Translations under genes and position numbers: made by a program
Notes under the pieces: generated by a model
Seen by the model: only the letters and a program-made list of their open reading frames with translations
Told to the model about the DNA's origin: nothing
The model's database searches: none
Origin: Eublepharis macularius
Lineage: Eukaryota > Chordata > Lepidosauria > Squamata > Eublepharidae
Length of the DNA stretch: 64,000 nt
Reading direction: 5' to 3'
Assembly: GCF_028583425.1 (NCBI RefSeq)
Contig: NC_072793.1
Span: forward strand, 173,019,681-173,083,680
Shown: piece after piece, positions 1-24,654 of the stretch
How positions within the stretch are numbered: position 1 is the stretch's first letter
Layout: every line of letters begins with the position of its first letter

Positions 1-105
1 TTGCAGGGGCAGCAACGCACCCCCCCCTTTAGTGCTATTCAAAGGAGCAGCCAGCTCTCTCTCCTCCCCCCACCCCCAACATGCCTCTCACCTCCCAAAT
101 GTTGC
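1..105 (+). repeat. Copy 1 of a dispersed promoter-like repeat
   Basis: This stretch is nearly the same as 3343-3451: a short core (GTGCTATT, AAAGGAGCAGCCAGC) followed by a pyrimidine run and ATGCCTCTCACC. Similarity stops at about 105, and the copy may start before the window. Here the TATA-like word reads TATTCAAA, in the other copy TATTTAAA. Family unknown; it could be part of an old solo LTR. Confidence 0.4.
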
Positions 106-179
106 AATTTGATTCCCCCCCTTCTTTTCCTGCTCCCCTTCTCTACAAGGCAGACCCACAGACCCCAATTTCCAAGTCC

Positions 180-520
180 CCAAATGGGCGGAAGAGGAGG
201 GAGGGGGCCTGTGGAGAGAGAGAGAAAGGCAAGAGATGCCCTGGCAGCCGCTCCCTTCCGGTTCCCAATTGGAGGGGGGATCCACCATATGCGTGGCACA
301 AGCACGCGTGCAGCGAAGGAGAGCCGAATCTCCGTGGGGTGCTTGGCCACGTTCGACTGAATACTTGAAGTGTCTCTCTAGCCACATGAAGTCCCCAACC
401 CTTCGGGCCATTGATCATTTTTAAGGGGCAAAGCTGCAGAATCCTGCACTGATAGGAGCGCTGCGCGTGAAAGGATCGCCTGTCTCTCGGCTCACTCCCG
501 TCTTCCCAACCAAACCTACA
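180..520. promoter_or_regulatory. CpG-rich stretch, possible promoter
   Basis: CpG pairs are much denser than in the flanks (GCGTGGC, CACGCGTGCAGCG, GCGCTGCGCGTG, ATCGCC). It lies about 8 kb upstream of the first coding exon of the plus-strand zinc-finger gene and could be its promoter or that of a gene to the left. No transcript evidence; a chance GC-rich repeat is equally possible. Confidence 0.2.
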
Positions 521-604
521 CATACAAAAGGAATCTTGAGTCTCTTCACTGTCGGCTTCCTCTGAATTCAGTCCTGGCTGGAGAAATTCAAGCATCTTGC
601 CAGG

Positions 605-720
605 ATCTTTGTTTATTCGCTTCATTGCTATCCCGCCTTTCTCCTTGAGGATTCGAGGCGGATTACAGAATTACCAAACAATGCAATGAAACTAGCGCAA
701 TGCGTTCAATAAAGAACAAA
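605..720 (-). repeat. Retroelement 3'-tail-like repeat
   Basis: The words ATCCCGCCTTTCTCC and GAGGCGGATTACAGA match a tail common in reptile retroposons; related text recurs at 24415-24540, 29850-29960 and, in the other direction, 44610-44680. Assignment is from memory. 720-1020 shows nothing recognisable. Confidence 0.3.
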
Positions 721-1019
721 CGCTTTGGGAGGGGAGGAACTGCCTAAAATTTGATCACAGACATTAACAGTGAAATTCTAAGCAGAGTTACTCCAGTCTA
801 CAACTGGATTCCTTTTGTAAAAAATACTCTCCTGTCCTGAATATTTTTGCACATTCTGCAGAACGATTGACAGGGCCCTACTGGCCATCTGGATTCACAC
901 CATGGTAACCTCAGACTAAACTTTTGTAAGTCTCCCCTCAAAGGCAGCTCAGAGCCTCTAGCTAGTGCGAAACACCACTGCTGGGTTATTATCAGGAGCT
1001 AGGATGAATATTAATTCCA

Positions 1020-1310
1020 TTGTGCTGTTACTCCACTGGCTACCAAGCTCAATTCAAGATCTGGCCCATCGCCTGCAAAGGCCTTCATAGCCTTGGCCCC
1101 TCACATCTGCAGGGCCGCCTCTTCCCCTCGGCTTCGCCACAGCAGCTTTGCGTATCTGAACAGGACCTTGTGCTGATACCACTTTGCCAATGGGCAAAAT
1201 CAACAGCTGCCCACTCCCAACATTCTCTGTCGTGCCCTCTCCTCTCAGCGCCCCTCCCATTGCTTCTCCTCAGGGCTTGTTTGAGTCTATCCCATTTTTT
1301 TTCCTGAAAT
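1020..1310 (+). mobile_element. Degenerate LINE reverse-transcriptase 3' fragment
   Basis: Conceptual translation across shifting frames gives LLHWLP, then FKIW, KGLHSLGPSHLQGRL. This resembles the block after the RT domain in L2/CR1-type LINEs (HWLPV, then a YKALHGLAPSYL-like block). It is broken by frameshifts and stops, so it is an old fragment. 1310-1597 is not assigned. Confidence 0.4.
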
Positions 1311-1597
1311 GGCACACAAAGCCAAAAATCTGTCTTTCTCTTGCTAACAACCAAAAGTGTTTATTTTGTGGCCATGGCTTTACCTCCATTATTCTTTGCC
1401 ACTTTCTTTGTATGTAATATTTTGCTTCTGAGCCCTGTATTTCTGTCAAAAATGTTCTCTAACTGTTTTAAATTGCTCTGTTTTGTGTGGAAAAGAGGGA
1501 TCAAGAACTGCTCAGCAAGGGGGACTAAAAGGAAATACTAAGGAGAAGGTCTGTTATGGCAACTGTAGATTATAAAATATGGCTGCTGTGGTATGAA

Positions 1598-2069
1598 CAC
1601 GGCTCATTTTGAGGGGGAATGCACAGGAATGCAGTTCCAGTAGTTCTCCAAAAGGTCTCATGTCAGGTGGCCCCGCCCACCTGATTTTTGGCCATTTGGG
1701 GCCTGTTTCACTCAATTTGGGCCCAAAATGGCCAGGATCAGGCCCAAAACAGCCAGGATTGGTCCTGAAACGGCCAAGATTGGGCCTCTGACAAGTAGTG
1801 GATCACCCTCCCACTCAGCAATAGCCCGATCCTAAACATTTTGAGCTCCTTTTTGGCTATTTTCAGCCCCCTTTTGCCATTTTGGGCCCAATTTTGGCTC
1901 TGAATGGCCAGGGTTTGGTCCAAAACAGCCAGGATAGAGGATGTCAGAGAGTGGGGCATATGTAAATCAGTTATGCTAATGACACTTCTGGTGCTGGCAA
2001 GGGTATGGCATATGCAAATGAGTTATGCTAATGAGTTCCTGCAGCTCTTTTTCTACAAAATGATCCCTG
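1598..2069. mobile_element. Non-autonomous hAT element (MITE), 472 bp
   Basis: The element is flanked by a perfect 8-bp direct repeat, GGTATGAA, at 1590-1597 and 2070-2077, the duplication size made by hAT transposases. Its ends are diverged inverted repeats: CACGGCTCATTTTG on the left and the complement of CAAAATGATCCCTG on the right. The interior holds repeats of GGCCCAAAA/CAGCCAGGAT words on both strands and two copies of GAGTTATGCTAATGA-like text near 1965-2035. No transposase reading frame is present. Confidence 0.75.
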
Positions 2070-2077
2070 GGTATGAA

Positions 2078-3342
2078 TGAATGAATTCTTGTGAGATCTG
2101 GTTGGGAGATATTCCCTCAGCCTCCCTAACATGAGGACTGTGAAACAGGCAGACCTTGCCAAGCTGTTGTAAGGGGACTGCTGAAATAACACTTTTGATG
2201 CACTTTGAACAGTGAGACATAGAGACCATGATGACTAACATGCATGTGTTGACTATTAACAATAAACACGCATTTCCTTCCTACCCACACTCGTATGGTA
2301 TGCTAGGCAATGCTCCAATGAAAGGCATCCTGAGACCCCCACTGGGGCTCAAACCGGTGGCTCCCTCCTCAGCCAGCACAAGATGTGACTCACAGAGCTG
2401 CCAAGCATGCCAGGGTAGAAAGGGGAACATGTCCATAGCCTTCAGGATCTGAAATCGTAGCCCAACCATGAATCCCAAGCCTTTTTCTTGGCACGTCTGC
2501 CCCTAAATTCTTTTTGTAGAACTGAGGGCTGGCCTGGCAGCTTCTAATACTAGTGTCAGGAGCATAAAGAGTACTTTACTTAACTTTAGATCAGAAGACG
2601 GCAGGTTTGAATCCTGCCTGGCTCAAGGCTTTGCATTATGCTGCTGTCGGCTTTCCCTGACAGAGAAAAATGAAAAATCAAGAACTCTTCCCTTAGCATG
2701 ATTCAAACACACAGCTGTTATCAGGACCTCCTTCCCAGATGTGTGCTGCCGGCTCTCAGTCCATCTTGGCTAAATCACTTAGATTTATCAATGTAATTTC
2801 ATCAGCAAGGACAAGTCTTTCTGAGCACAAAACCTATTTACTATCAAGCAGTCAGGTGGGCTTGATTACTTTTACTGATCTTGTATGAATGATTCCTACC
2901 AACCTGCCAAAAGCGTGGGTGAAGCCTCCACCCTGCCAGACCTTTAGTCCACTCTCTCTAGATGTAATCACTTTTTGTTACCTTTCTAAGAAGCTCCCCT
3001 TCCTAACTCACTCAAAGTCAGCAAAGCCACACAGTCTTATCCTGGACTCTTCCTGAATTCCTGGCCATTACAATATTTCTTTGATACCCTTTTGTGCAGG
3101 CTCTATAACTACAGCTGTTCTGCCGGCCAAAGGCAGGCAGTCTAATCCCCTCTGCTGTCCACACCACTCTTCTCTTTGGGAACCAGCCAACTTTTTCCTT
3201 GGGACCTTTGGAAGCTCTGCCTAATAGTCCCCTACTCTCAGTCTCTGGCCCATCAAAACAGACAATGTACTCTCTCTGCAAACCACTGCAACTCCAGCCC
3301 TATACAAACTGGGGCAAGCACCGAGAAGCTCCTACGGGAGAA
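2078..3342. other. No gene seen; one tRNA-like B-box word
   Basis: No exon-like reading frame was found. Near 2608-2622 the word GGTTTGAATCCTGCC looks like a Pol III B box and may mark an eroded tRNA-derived SINE (about 2566-2650). The rest is unassigned. Confidence 0.3.
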
Positions 3343-3451
3343 TTTGCAGTGGCAACAACACACCCTCCGCCCTGTAGTGCTATTTAAAGGAGCAGCCAGC
3401 TTTCTCTCCTCCCCCCACCCCCAGCATGCCTCTCACCCCCCCAAATGTTGC
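3343..3451 (+). repeat. Copy 2 of the promoter-like repeat, with TATA word
   Basis: Closely similar to 1-105. It holds TATTTAAA at 3381-3388, and an AATAAA lies 540 bp further on at 3923-3928, an order seen in solo LTRs (U3-TATA-R-AATAAA). No terminal duplication was found to set the ends, so a fossil solo LTR is only a guess. Confidence 0.4.
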
Positions 3452-3690
3452 TCAGTGGACTGAGAAGAGATAAACACACCTTTCCTCTGAAAACTCTCCT
3501 TTCTCCTTCTTTAAATCCTCCCCTCCTCATTTCTCCTTGTGGTCCTTTTCCGGTGCAAAATTCCACCTTGCCAGAGGCTTGCTTTTTCCTCCCCCCTTAC
3601 TTTCTCTCTTCTCATACAGCTCTCCATATGCATGTCCCCCTGAACACAACAATTGCACCGTTCTTATGCTTGGGTACCTTTTCAATTCCT

Positions 3691-3892
3691 AGATCCAGAG
3701 GAGTTAGCCGTGTTAGTCTGTAGTAGCAAAACAGAAAAGAGTCCAGTAGCACCTTTAAGACTAACCAACTTTACTGCAGCATAAGCTTTCGACAACCACA
3801 GGATGCATCTGACGAAGAGAACTGTGATTCTCAAAAGCTTATGCTACAGTAAAGTTGGTTAGTCTTAAAGGTGCTACTAGACTCTTTTCTAT
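3691..3892. mobile_element. Palindromic Penelope-like fragment, family A, copy 1
   Basis: Two inverted arms (CTTTAAGACTAACCAACTTTA and its complement) fold on a centre near 3800. It is flanked by a perfect 12-bp direct repeat, TTTTCAATTCCT, at 3679-3690 and 3893-3904. The right arm keeps a hammerhead-like block (CTGACGA at 3809-3815, a stem, then AAAA in place of GAAA at 3833-3836). The long target duplication argues against hAT and for retroposition. Family A is joined to PLEs through the longer copy at 43681-44360. Confidence 0.65.
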
Positions 3893-4767
3893 TTTTCAAT
3901 TCCTGTACCCCTATACCCCCTCAATAAATTTTAAACCTTGCTTTGGAAAATAACTGGTCCTTTCATGGCTACTAGTAGCCTATTAGAGGCACCTTGAGCT
4001 TTCTTGCCTGCTATCCAGATGAAAGATCCCTCAATCTCATGTGCTGCCCCCCCCCTAATTGGCAAGTGTGAAAGTTTTCCAAGCTATCCAAGCTATAGAA
4101 GTGGGAAGAGGGTTTCCTCTGATACTGACCTTAATTCCCTTAGTTGTCTAAGGATTCATGCGAAGGGGAGTGCATGTGGTAATACAGCCTTCTGATCTAG
4201 AGTCAGAGGTGCTACCATTGCACCCCAAGGTCAGCAGCTAGCCTGATGGAACAGCAGCCAGCTGCCCAAGGCCAAGATATGATGGAAGAAGGGGGCCGGG
4301 GGGGTGCAGTTTGAGTCTGTGTGCAGCTCATAGGGAAAACATGTGCAAGGTATGCACAGCTGTGACCCTGTGGTGCAGCGTAGTGTGGGTTGTCATTCTG
4401 GGAGATGCAAGGGAAGGTTGCAATCCGGCATTCAAAGGGTGCAGGCTTGAGCCCTGTTCTGCCAGAGCTGCTTGCCCTGAGACAGGGCCTGGTGTGTTGG
4501 AAGGGCCCTTGCAGAACTGAGCAAGTCCCCCAAGCCAGGGGAGGCTCCCTCCCCCATGTTTCCAGGTAAGGCTGAGAAGCATGCAGTTGAGTTCAGCACC
4601 AGCAGTGTGGGTGGGTGGGGAGGGGGAGGCATAGTTGTTTAGAGAGCTTCTTTCTCAGTCGAATCAATGGGTCAGTATAGTTTTTTTTTAGGGGACCCCA
4701 AAACCGATGTGTTCCCTTTCCCTCCCATTTTGCTGTCTACTTAAATGATAGCAATGGGAGGGAAGAC

Positions 4768-4875
4768 GGTATGGTTTGGTCTGATCGCCTCACAGAAGAT
4801 AAGCAGGGAGACCACAAAGGAAGATTCTGCCGAGGAAGGCAATGGCAAACCACGTCTGCTTCTTACTAGTCAGCA
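4768..4875 (+). repeat. 5S-like SINE, eroded copy
   Basis: TCTGATC, then GATAAGCAGGGAGACCAC and AAGGCAATGGCAAACCAC, follow the order of the clearer copies at 5628 and 30732 (GATCT..GAAGCTAAGCAGG, TGGATGGGAGACC, GGCAATGGCAAACCACCTCT), which resemble 5S rRNA internal promoter text. Confidence 0.4.
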
Positions 4876-4989
4876 ACAGGGGCTGAAGAACTAGACAGAG
4901 TGGATTAAATGGGAGGGGGAATCCCTCTGGGTACAGAACCACCTGGTGAAGACCTAAGGACAAGCTATGTCACTGAAACTGATAGGTAT

Positions 4990-5215
4990 CTGGAGTTGCC
5001 AACATCCAGATGGGGCCTGGAGATCTCCCAGATTTATCATTGATCTCCAGTCTATAGCATTCAGTTCCCCTGGAAAAAATGGCTCCATTGGAGGGTGGAC
5101 TCTGGGGCATTATATCTTGTTGATGTCCCTCCCCTTTCCAAACTCCACCCTCTCCAAGCTCCACCCCCATATCTCCAGGAATTTCCTGGCCTGAAGATGG
5201 GAAATTTTAAAGGTA
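4990..5215 (-). repeat. Dispersed repeat family D, copy 1
   Basis: Shares GAGTTGCCAAC, CCTGGAGATCTCC, CTCCATTGGAGGGTGGACTC and TCCAGGAATTTCCTGG with 42658-42855, 43472-43680 and 46510-46728. The ends look like short inverted repeats (GGTTGCCA type), suggesting an old DNA transposon; no clean target duplication was found. Confidence 0.45.
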
Positions 5216-5424
5216 GCCCCAGTTTGGAAGCTGCTTTCAACCCCAGATAGGGGCACAGTGGAAGACTGAAGAAGGCGTGCCAGGCGGTGCTTAATTTTTT
5301 TCACCCTTGATTTGCCCTGAAACGCTCTACTCAGACTCGTTGCTCTGGGCCCCTGGAAACACTGACCAAGAGAGGGCAGGGGAGGATATTGCAGAGGGGT
5401 ATGCAGGCCCCACGTGGCCCTGTA

Positions 5425-5530
5425 GATTACGGGAGCAAGCCTAAGCAGGTCTACTCAGAAATAAGTCCCATGTTATTGAATGGGGCTTACTCCCAAGAAA
5501 GCATCCATAGGACTGCAGCCTACATCTCTG
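5425..5530. repeat. Short dispersed repeat (TAAGTCCCAT..ATGGGGCTTACTCCCAAG)
   Basis: A short inverted-repeat-like motif. Similar text (CCTAAGCAGAGTTAC type) occurs near 16310-16390, 33755-33850 and 45080-45150. Family not identified. Confidence 0.35.
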
Positions 5531-5627
5531 TCTTGCCGCATCAGCTCTTCCTAGGTATGGAAGTCACTTTCTCACTGGAGCCTCTGGACAGTAGAGACCC
5601 CCATCAAATCTCACCATAGCTCGATCT

Positions 5628-5810
5628 AGGTGGAACTTTTCAGACATCAGAAGTGAAGCAGGGTCAGCCCTAGTTAGTACCTGGATGAGAGACTGCCAAG
5701 GAAGTCCAGGGTCTCTTCACAGAGACAGGCAACGACAAACAACCTTTGTTAGTCTCTCACCTTGGTGAGTTGCCATAAGATGGCTGCAACTGGATGGCAT
5801 TTCCCACTAC
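5628..5810 (+). repeat. 5S-like SINE
   Basis: Contains CATCAGAAGTGAAGCAGG, TAGTACCTGGATGAGAGACT and a tail GTTAGTCTCTCACCTTGG, in the same order as 30732-30880 and 36765-36900. The TACCTGGATGAGAGACT part resembles the 5S rRNA internal control region. No coding sequence. Confidence 0.5.
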
Positions 5811-6069
5811 CACCATCAAATTTCAGTGGCATTAGCTCAGCTAGCTTTCAAGCTTAGGGCACCTCCCAATAATAGGCACGTGTGAAGCCCTGATTCAGAG
5901 TGAGCACAACAGAGGAAGCACTTCATTTTTCCCCCTGGGTGCCATTCTTCCCAAACTGACACAACCTTGCCCCAGCTGCTATTTGCCTTCTCTGCTTTTA
6001 TTGTCAAGCTCCCGGGATCTTTGCCTTCTGTCGTTTATTTCAGGAAGTCCTGTCTGTCTCAACAGGAAT

Positions 6070-6235
6070 GGGAGGGGAGTGGCTCTGTGGAAGAGCACCT
6101 GCTTGGCATGGCATGTGAATGTTCAATAAATGACTGTGCCAGGTGAAGGGTCTCAGGTGGCAGGTGTGGGAGGAAACACCTGGAGAACCCCAGAGAGCTG
6201 CTGCCAGTCTGCAGAGAGCTAGGTGAGCCAATGGT
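6070..6235 (+). repeat. tRNA-derived SINE, eroded copy
   Basis: GTGGCTCTGTGGAAGAGCACCTGC begins like a tRNA A box, and GAGAGCTGCTGCCAGTCTGC matches the body of the SINE at 9945-10125. Recognised by eye only. Confidence 0.35.
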
Positions 6236-6299
6236 CCGACTCTTTGTAAGGCCCTGTGACTATGTGCGTTCAAGAGCCCCTTTGGCTTCAACCAATGGT

Positions 6300-6560
6300 T
6301 CCCTCCAACCAATCCCTCTGCAACTAGCATTTAGAGGTATACTGCCTCTGAGCCTGGAGGTCCTGGTCATAGGCCTTATCATCTATGCATTTGTCCAACG
6401 CCTTCTCAAAGCCTCTCAGAGCTTAGTGGTCTTCACTACTACATGTGGCAGTGAGTTCCACAAGCTGACGAAGCATTGCGTGGAGTCCTTTCTGTTGTTT
6501 GTCTAAAGAGTAATTCATTGAACCATCCATCTGAACGTGGGTGCTTTAAGAAATTGGGGT
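6300..6560. repeat. Possible LINE-derived fragment
   Basis: Text such as GTGGCAGTGAGTTCCACAAG and GTCTAAAGAGTAATTCATTG resembles a retroelement 3' region common in sauropsids. Weak, from memory. 6560-6885 shows nothing clear. Confidence 0.25.
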
Positions 6561-6885
6561 TTGGTTCCCCAACCCCATAACCGAGATTCCATCTTGTGGT
6601 TTTGTCAGATGTAAACATCTCAATGCCCGCACCGCCATCTCTCTTGCAAGACTTAAGAGGCACGTCTCCTCTGACTACTGGCGACGTTTAAGGGTTAAAC
6701 TGAAAGAGTCTGCATTCCTAGACAGGCATCTAGGAGGAAGGGAGAGAAGGGAGGGGAAAGGTCATTTCCTGCCTCTTGGAAATAGTTTCCCCGGCAAGAA
6801 GAGTTGATGGTCTGAGGGATTAGCGGGTGAGTGTAAATTGCCTTGGGGAGGGAGGCAAGAGAAGATGCAGGGCTCCAGCATATGT

Positions 6886-6970
6886 CGAAGAGAGCAGAGA
6901 TTCTCAAAAGCTTATACTACAATAAAGTTGGTTAGTCTTAAAGGTGCTACTGGACTTTTTTCATTGTAGC
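6886..6970 (+). mobile_element. Penelope-like family A, 3' end fragment, copy 2
   Basis: Holds one arm only: TTCTCAAAAGCTTATACTAC, AATAAAGTTGGTTAGTCTTA, AAGGTGCTACTGGACTTTTT. Truncated at the left inside the ribozyme-like block. 6970-7690 has no gene; GGAGGAGGAGAAGGAGGAGG is near 7173. Confidence 0.55.
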
Positions 6971-7689
6971 ACATCCGATGTGCACAATACATAAGGTGAA
7001 TAACATGGCGGAGGTCATCACTTGCGATTGCAAAGAACTTCCCTCCTGAGCCTTGTGTCGGGCAGACAAGTTAAGCGTTGGCAGGTTAGTGGAAAGGCAG
7101 GAATCGGTGGGAGGTCTGGGGGGGTGAGGATATCCAGCCTCAAGACTAACTAGCGGGTTAGGGGAAAGGCAGGGAGGAGGAGGAGAAGGAGGAGGCTTAA
7201 GTCCTAGTAAAGCCTCCCCAGAGTTAGAGGGCTCCTGCCCTGCAGCATTTCCCATCAGGGTAGCTTAACGGTATTTCTGATTTTTCCTCAATCTTTCCCA
7301 AACCAGCTTTGTTCTGAAGGTTTGGGGAAGCTCACAGCAAAGCTGGGATGGCTGCTGGGGGTGGGGGGTGGGGAGTTGGAGTTTCCCAGTCCTGCCCTTA
7401 CAGTAACCATTTCCCCCCCCCCCGACGGCTGTTTCCTATCACTTTTCTAAAATGGCAGTCGAATAGCATTATACCGATAGTCTGTTACGCTAATATGTCT
7501 GTGAGATTGCGTGGATTCTCAGATTTTTTTAAATTAAAAAGTAAGTGTCTAGCAGCTTTCGTTGCAGAGATATAAGAGGAAAGGCATACCTGACAGGGAA
7601 TCCTGCCTGCTGTGTGGAAGTCTTGTCACCACACTGCACTGTGTTAGCAGCAGCAGTGGTAGGAAAGCTCCACAATTAAGAACCAAGAA

Positions 7690-8060
7690 GGCTAAATGAA
7701 TCCAAATAAAAAGGCCCAGTATTAAAATTGCTGAACATAGGTCATACATATATATCAATATACAAAAACGCATCTATTTATTGCAAAATAGTATTAAAAA
7801 CAATTACAGGCCCAAATATAGCCTCAGTTCAGATTAAAATCATACAGAAATCTCAAAGACCTTATGTGACCCTCACCAAATGTGTTTCAGCCGTATGGCC
7901 TTCTTCAGTGGTCAAGCGTAATTGTTACACATCAGCTCCAGAAAATGCAATAATATTACAATAATTGGTCAATATAGGACCAAGTTGGAATTGTGTTCTA
8001 CTAAATGGCAATAACTCAAGGCGGAGATGTACTTAAGAGGCCTCATTTGAAATTACCTTC
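7690..8060 (-). mobile_element. Penelope-like 3' region fragment
   Basis: Read on the minus strand, a hammerhead-like core is followed by AT-rich text with AATAAATAGATGCG. The combination of a CTGAAGA..GAAA block and an AT-rich trailer is the one seen in the other PLE pieces of this window. No coding part remains and no target duplication was found. Confidence 0.45.
7885..7908 (-). ncRNA. Hammerhead-ribozyme-like core
   Basis: On the minus strand CTGAAGA (7902-7908) is followed by a 13-nt hairpin-forming stretch, AGGCCATACGGCT, and GAAA (7885-7888). CUGANGA - stem II - GAAA is the conserved hammerhead core. Activity is not implied. Confidence 0.5.
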
Positions 8061-8366
8061 TGCCCTTGTCAGCTACACAGGTCTTGAGTGGTAATTCAGT
8101 TGTGTACCTGCCTGTTTTGGTTCAAAGGAAATCAATTCTAAATGCATTCTTGAGTAACATAGTACTGTATAGTGCGATATAATATTGGGCCCTTTCACTT
8201 GGATTTGTTTAACCTTCATTCTTTTGAGTTAAGTTTTCTTTTCCTCCTTATTTTGTCTGTTTTAGGAAAGCTACACAAGCCTGTCCCTGAGTAAAAAAAC
8301 CCCAAGAGTGTGAATAGATTCTCAAGTGTTCATATTTATAGGTTGGTCAGATAGGTTGGTTTATAT

Positions 8367-8744
8367 TTATAGGTTGGTCAGGAGCTTGGATGGGAGGCAG
8401 TGGTGGAAAGTGCCCCTTTTTAGCCAGGGGAAGGCAGAGAGAAAGAGACAGAGCGTGCAGAGGAGTGTTTGTGTGGTGGAGAGGTAACTATAAGGGACAG
8501 ATTTGTGGTGAGATTGCTGAAATGCATGGCCGCGAACTAGATCTGGTTCGTGATTCTCAAATGAAGTCTGGTCTCTTGTTTTCCCCATTCCCCCCTGTCC
8601 TGCTTCAGGTATGAGAAGATGCTGTCGGTTCCACTTTTGTGTGCATGTTATAATCTTTCTGCCTTGAGTGAACACTGAGCGGCACATTGGCTTTGCAGGA
8701 CTTTTAGCAGCCCCACTGTTTGGGCAGGCCTCGCCTAAACGAAC
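8367..8744 (+). other. Possible 5' untranslated part of the SCAN/KRAB gene
   Basis: A splice-acceptor-like CATTGGCTTTGCAG ends at 8698, 46 bases before the first coding ATG. In related genes the SCAN exon starts shortly before its ATG. No upstream untranslated exon could be assigned. Confidence 0.35.
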
Positions 8745-22596
<13,852 letters not shown>

Positions 22597-22690
22597 ATGC
22601 TTGGAGTGTGGGGAAAGCTTCAGACACAGTGCATACCTTGTTTTCCTTCAAAGAAATCACAGACGGTGTGGACATATAAATGGTTGGAGT
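22597..22690 (+). pseudogene. Stranded finger beyond the stop
   Basis: Another frame gives [20 protein letters not shown] and RNH, a C2H2 finger with its first histidine lost (L in its place). It was once part of the array and has been cut off by a frameshift just before the stop at 22594-22596. Confidence 0.75.
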
Positions 22691-23379
22691 GTGAAAAATG
22701 TTTCCATCATAGTAACCTTACTTTGTATCTTGCCTTTTGATTTATGTGTGTGGCTCAGATCTTGCTTAAAACACAGATGACATGGGAGAGAGGCAGGGTG
22801 TTCAACACTAGATGCTCAGCCTCCAGCTTAATCCACAGTTGACTGACAGAACATACATGCAGGCAAAGGCTGCAGCAGAAGTATGAAAAAGCAGAAGATG
22901 AGATGTTGCGTGTGGTGGAACAGTGCTGCTGACCCATGGACCCCACTCCATTTTAGCCCTTCAAGGCTCATAAACACCAGTGGTTTTCCTCAGTCTCCCC
23001 CTGGAAATATGCTGCTCTCCTGACTCACTGACTATTGGAGTGGTTCTCCCACTTTTCTTATTTGGTACACTGCTAACAGATAGTCAATTTCAGAAATACC
23101 CTCCAAGAAGAGCATCACTCCCAGCTTCCTTTCTGTGTTGCCAGTTAAGCTCCCTCTAGTGCCCACGTTTCTTGCTTTCCAGTGACTTATTAGCACAGGG
23201 AAAGCTTGTACTATATGTGCACACTTTGGAGAGAGAACGTTCTAACAACCAACCATCTCCCTTTCTTAGATGCCTGTTTTGGATAGTGCATTAAGTCAGT
23301 GGAAGTCTGTGGTACAGAGAACTGCCAGCATTTAAATTAGTAAAGAATTTATTAACAGGAAAAAAGTTCACACACACAA
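22690..23379 (+). other. Downstream region, no polyadenylation signal seen
   Basis: Likely 3' untranslated sequence of the zinc-finger gene at first. No AATAAA was seen up to 24126 (GGAAATAAAATACC), which may or may not be used. Confidence 0.3.
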
Positions 23380-23575
23380 TGTATTGTCGAAGGCTTTCAC
23401 GGCCGGAGAACGATGGTTGTTGTGGGTTTTCCGGGCTGTATTGCTGTGGTCTTGGCATTGTAGTTCCTGACGTTTCGCCAGCAGCTGTGGCTGGCATCTT
23501 CAGAGGTGTAGCACCAAAAGACAGAGATCTCTCAGTGTCACACACACAATCTGCCCAGCCCTCAACTCTACACAT
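23380..23575 (-). mobile_element. Penelope-like family C, copy 2 (single arm)
   Basis: One arm of the family C palindrome, from TATTGTCGAAGGCTTTCACG to CTCTCAGTGTCACAC. Read on the minus strand it keeps an intact hammerhead-like core. Confidence 0.6.
23473..23503 (-). ncRNA. Hammerhead-ribozyme-like core (family C)
   Basis: Minus strand CTGAAGA (23497-23503), stem with GCCAGC and GCTGGC, GAAA (23473-23476). Matches the core at 10439-10469 base for base. Confidence 0.6.
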
Positions 23576-24654
23576 GCCCTAGTTGATCTTATCTAATTCA
23601 GTGTTTAAGGACATCAGAAGCATTTAGCCTTTGCCTAGCCAGCCCTTTGTGTGCTGGATGTGGCAATGGCTGCCATCTAAAATGGAATTCAATGAGGGAG
23701 ATCCCGTCTGAAGGTGAACCCCAGATGAAATCAACACAAAAGTACCCCTCCTTCTGTGTGAAGGGATTTCATCTGATGTTTTCCCACCCCCTTGTGTGTC
23801 AAAGCCTCTATACCCTGTTGTTGGTTCTCCACGATCTGGTTGATCACTGGTGAGACAGGATACTGGACTATATAGATCCCTGGTCTGATCCAGCAAGGCT
23901 CGTCTTAAATCACTTCTAGGTGTCAGATGCCATCCGAGGTATGAGCTGGCCATTTCCTTCCATCCAGACAGGAAGTAGTTACAAAGCATTGACAGTTGGT
24001 GATCATTAGAGCCACTGACAAGAAAGGCAGCTCTTTGGAGCAACTAAATTCCTCTTTCTGGCTTATTAGGAGAGAAAACATTTTAAAAAAACAGTTTGGG
24101 GCTTGTGCCAAGCCCAGATTTGGAAATAAAATACCTATCTCCACACTGCAGTAGTCTGGGAGCCCAGAAGCAGTGCTGCAGGTTTTACTGGCAGCAGAAG
24201 GCAAATTGTTGTTTTCAATGTCCATGTAAACTTCCAAAAGGGGGGAGAATTCTGTCTGGGTTCTTGCTGATAACATGGATGGAAGTTGTGAGGATAAAAC
24301 TGAGTGAGTGGAGAACAGACTTATTGTTTCCAAGGGGGAGAACATCGGTATGAACATCTAAATGAAATTATATTCACATATTGTGTTGCTGTTTCTGTAA
24401 TAATGTAGGTAGTTATTTACAAAGTTTATACCCCACCTTTTTGCCTTCACCAGGGTCACCAGAGTGGTTAATGGATTAAAAACACACATCATAAAAACCA
24501 CTAACCACAAAAATATAACATTTCCAAAATTAAAACCAAAGCTAGAGCACACACACACAACAGTTAAAATATAGAGTAGGAAAGAAGAAACACACAACCA
24601 AACCAAAGTTGTCATTGCCTCGTGGAAGATGGCAAAAGAAAGGGTGAGATGAGT
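23576..24654. other. Intergenic, eroded repeats only
   Basis: CAGGATACTGGACTATATAG (about 23860) and a retroelement-tail-like stretch at 24415-24540 are the only familiar pieces. A short CA run is at 24549. No coding sequence seen. Confidence 0.3.

Noticed and set aside
2600-2625. tRNA gene
   Set aside because: A B-box-like word alone; no A box at the right distance and no cloverleaf could be drawn. More likely a SINE remnant.
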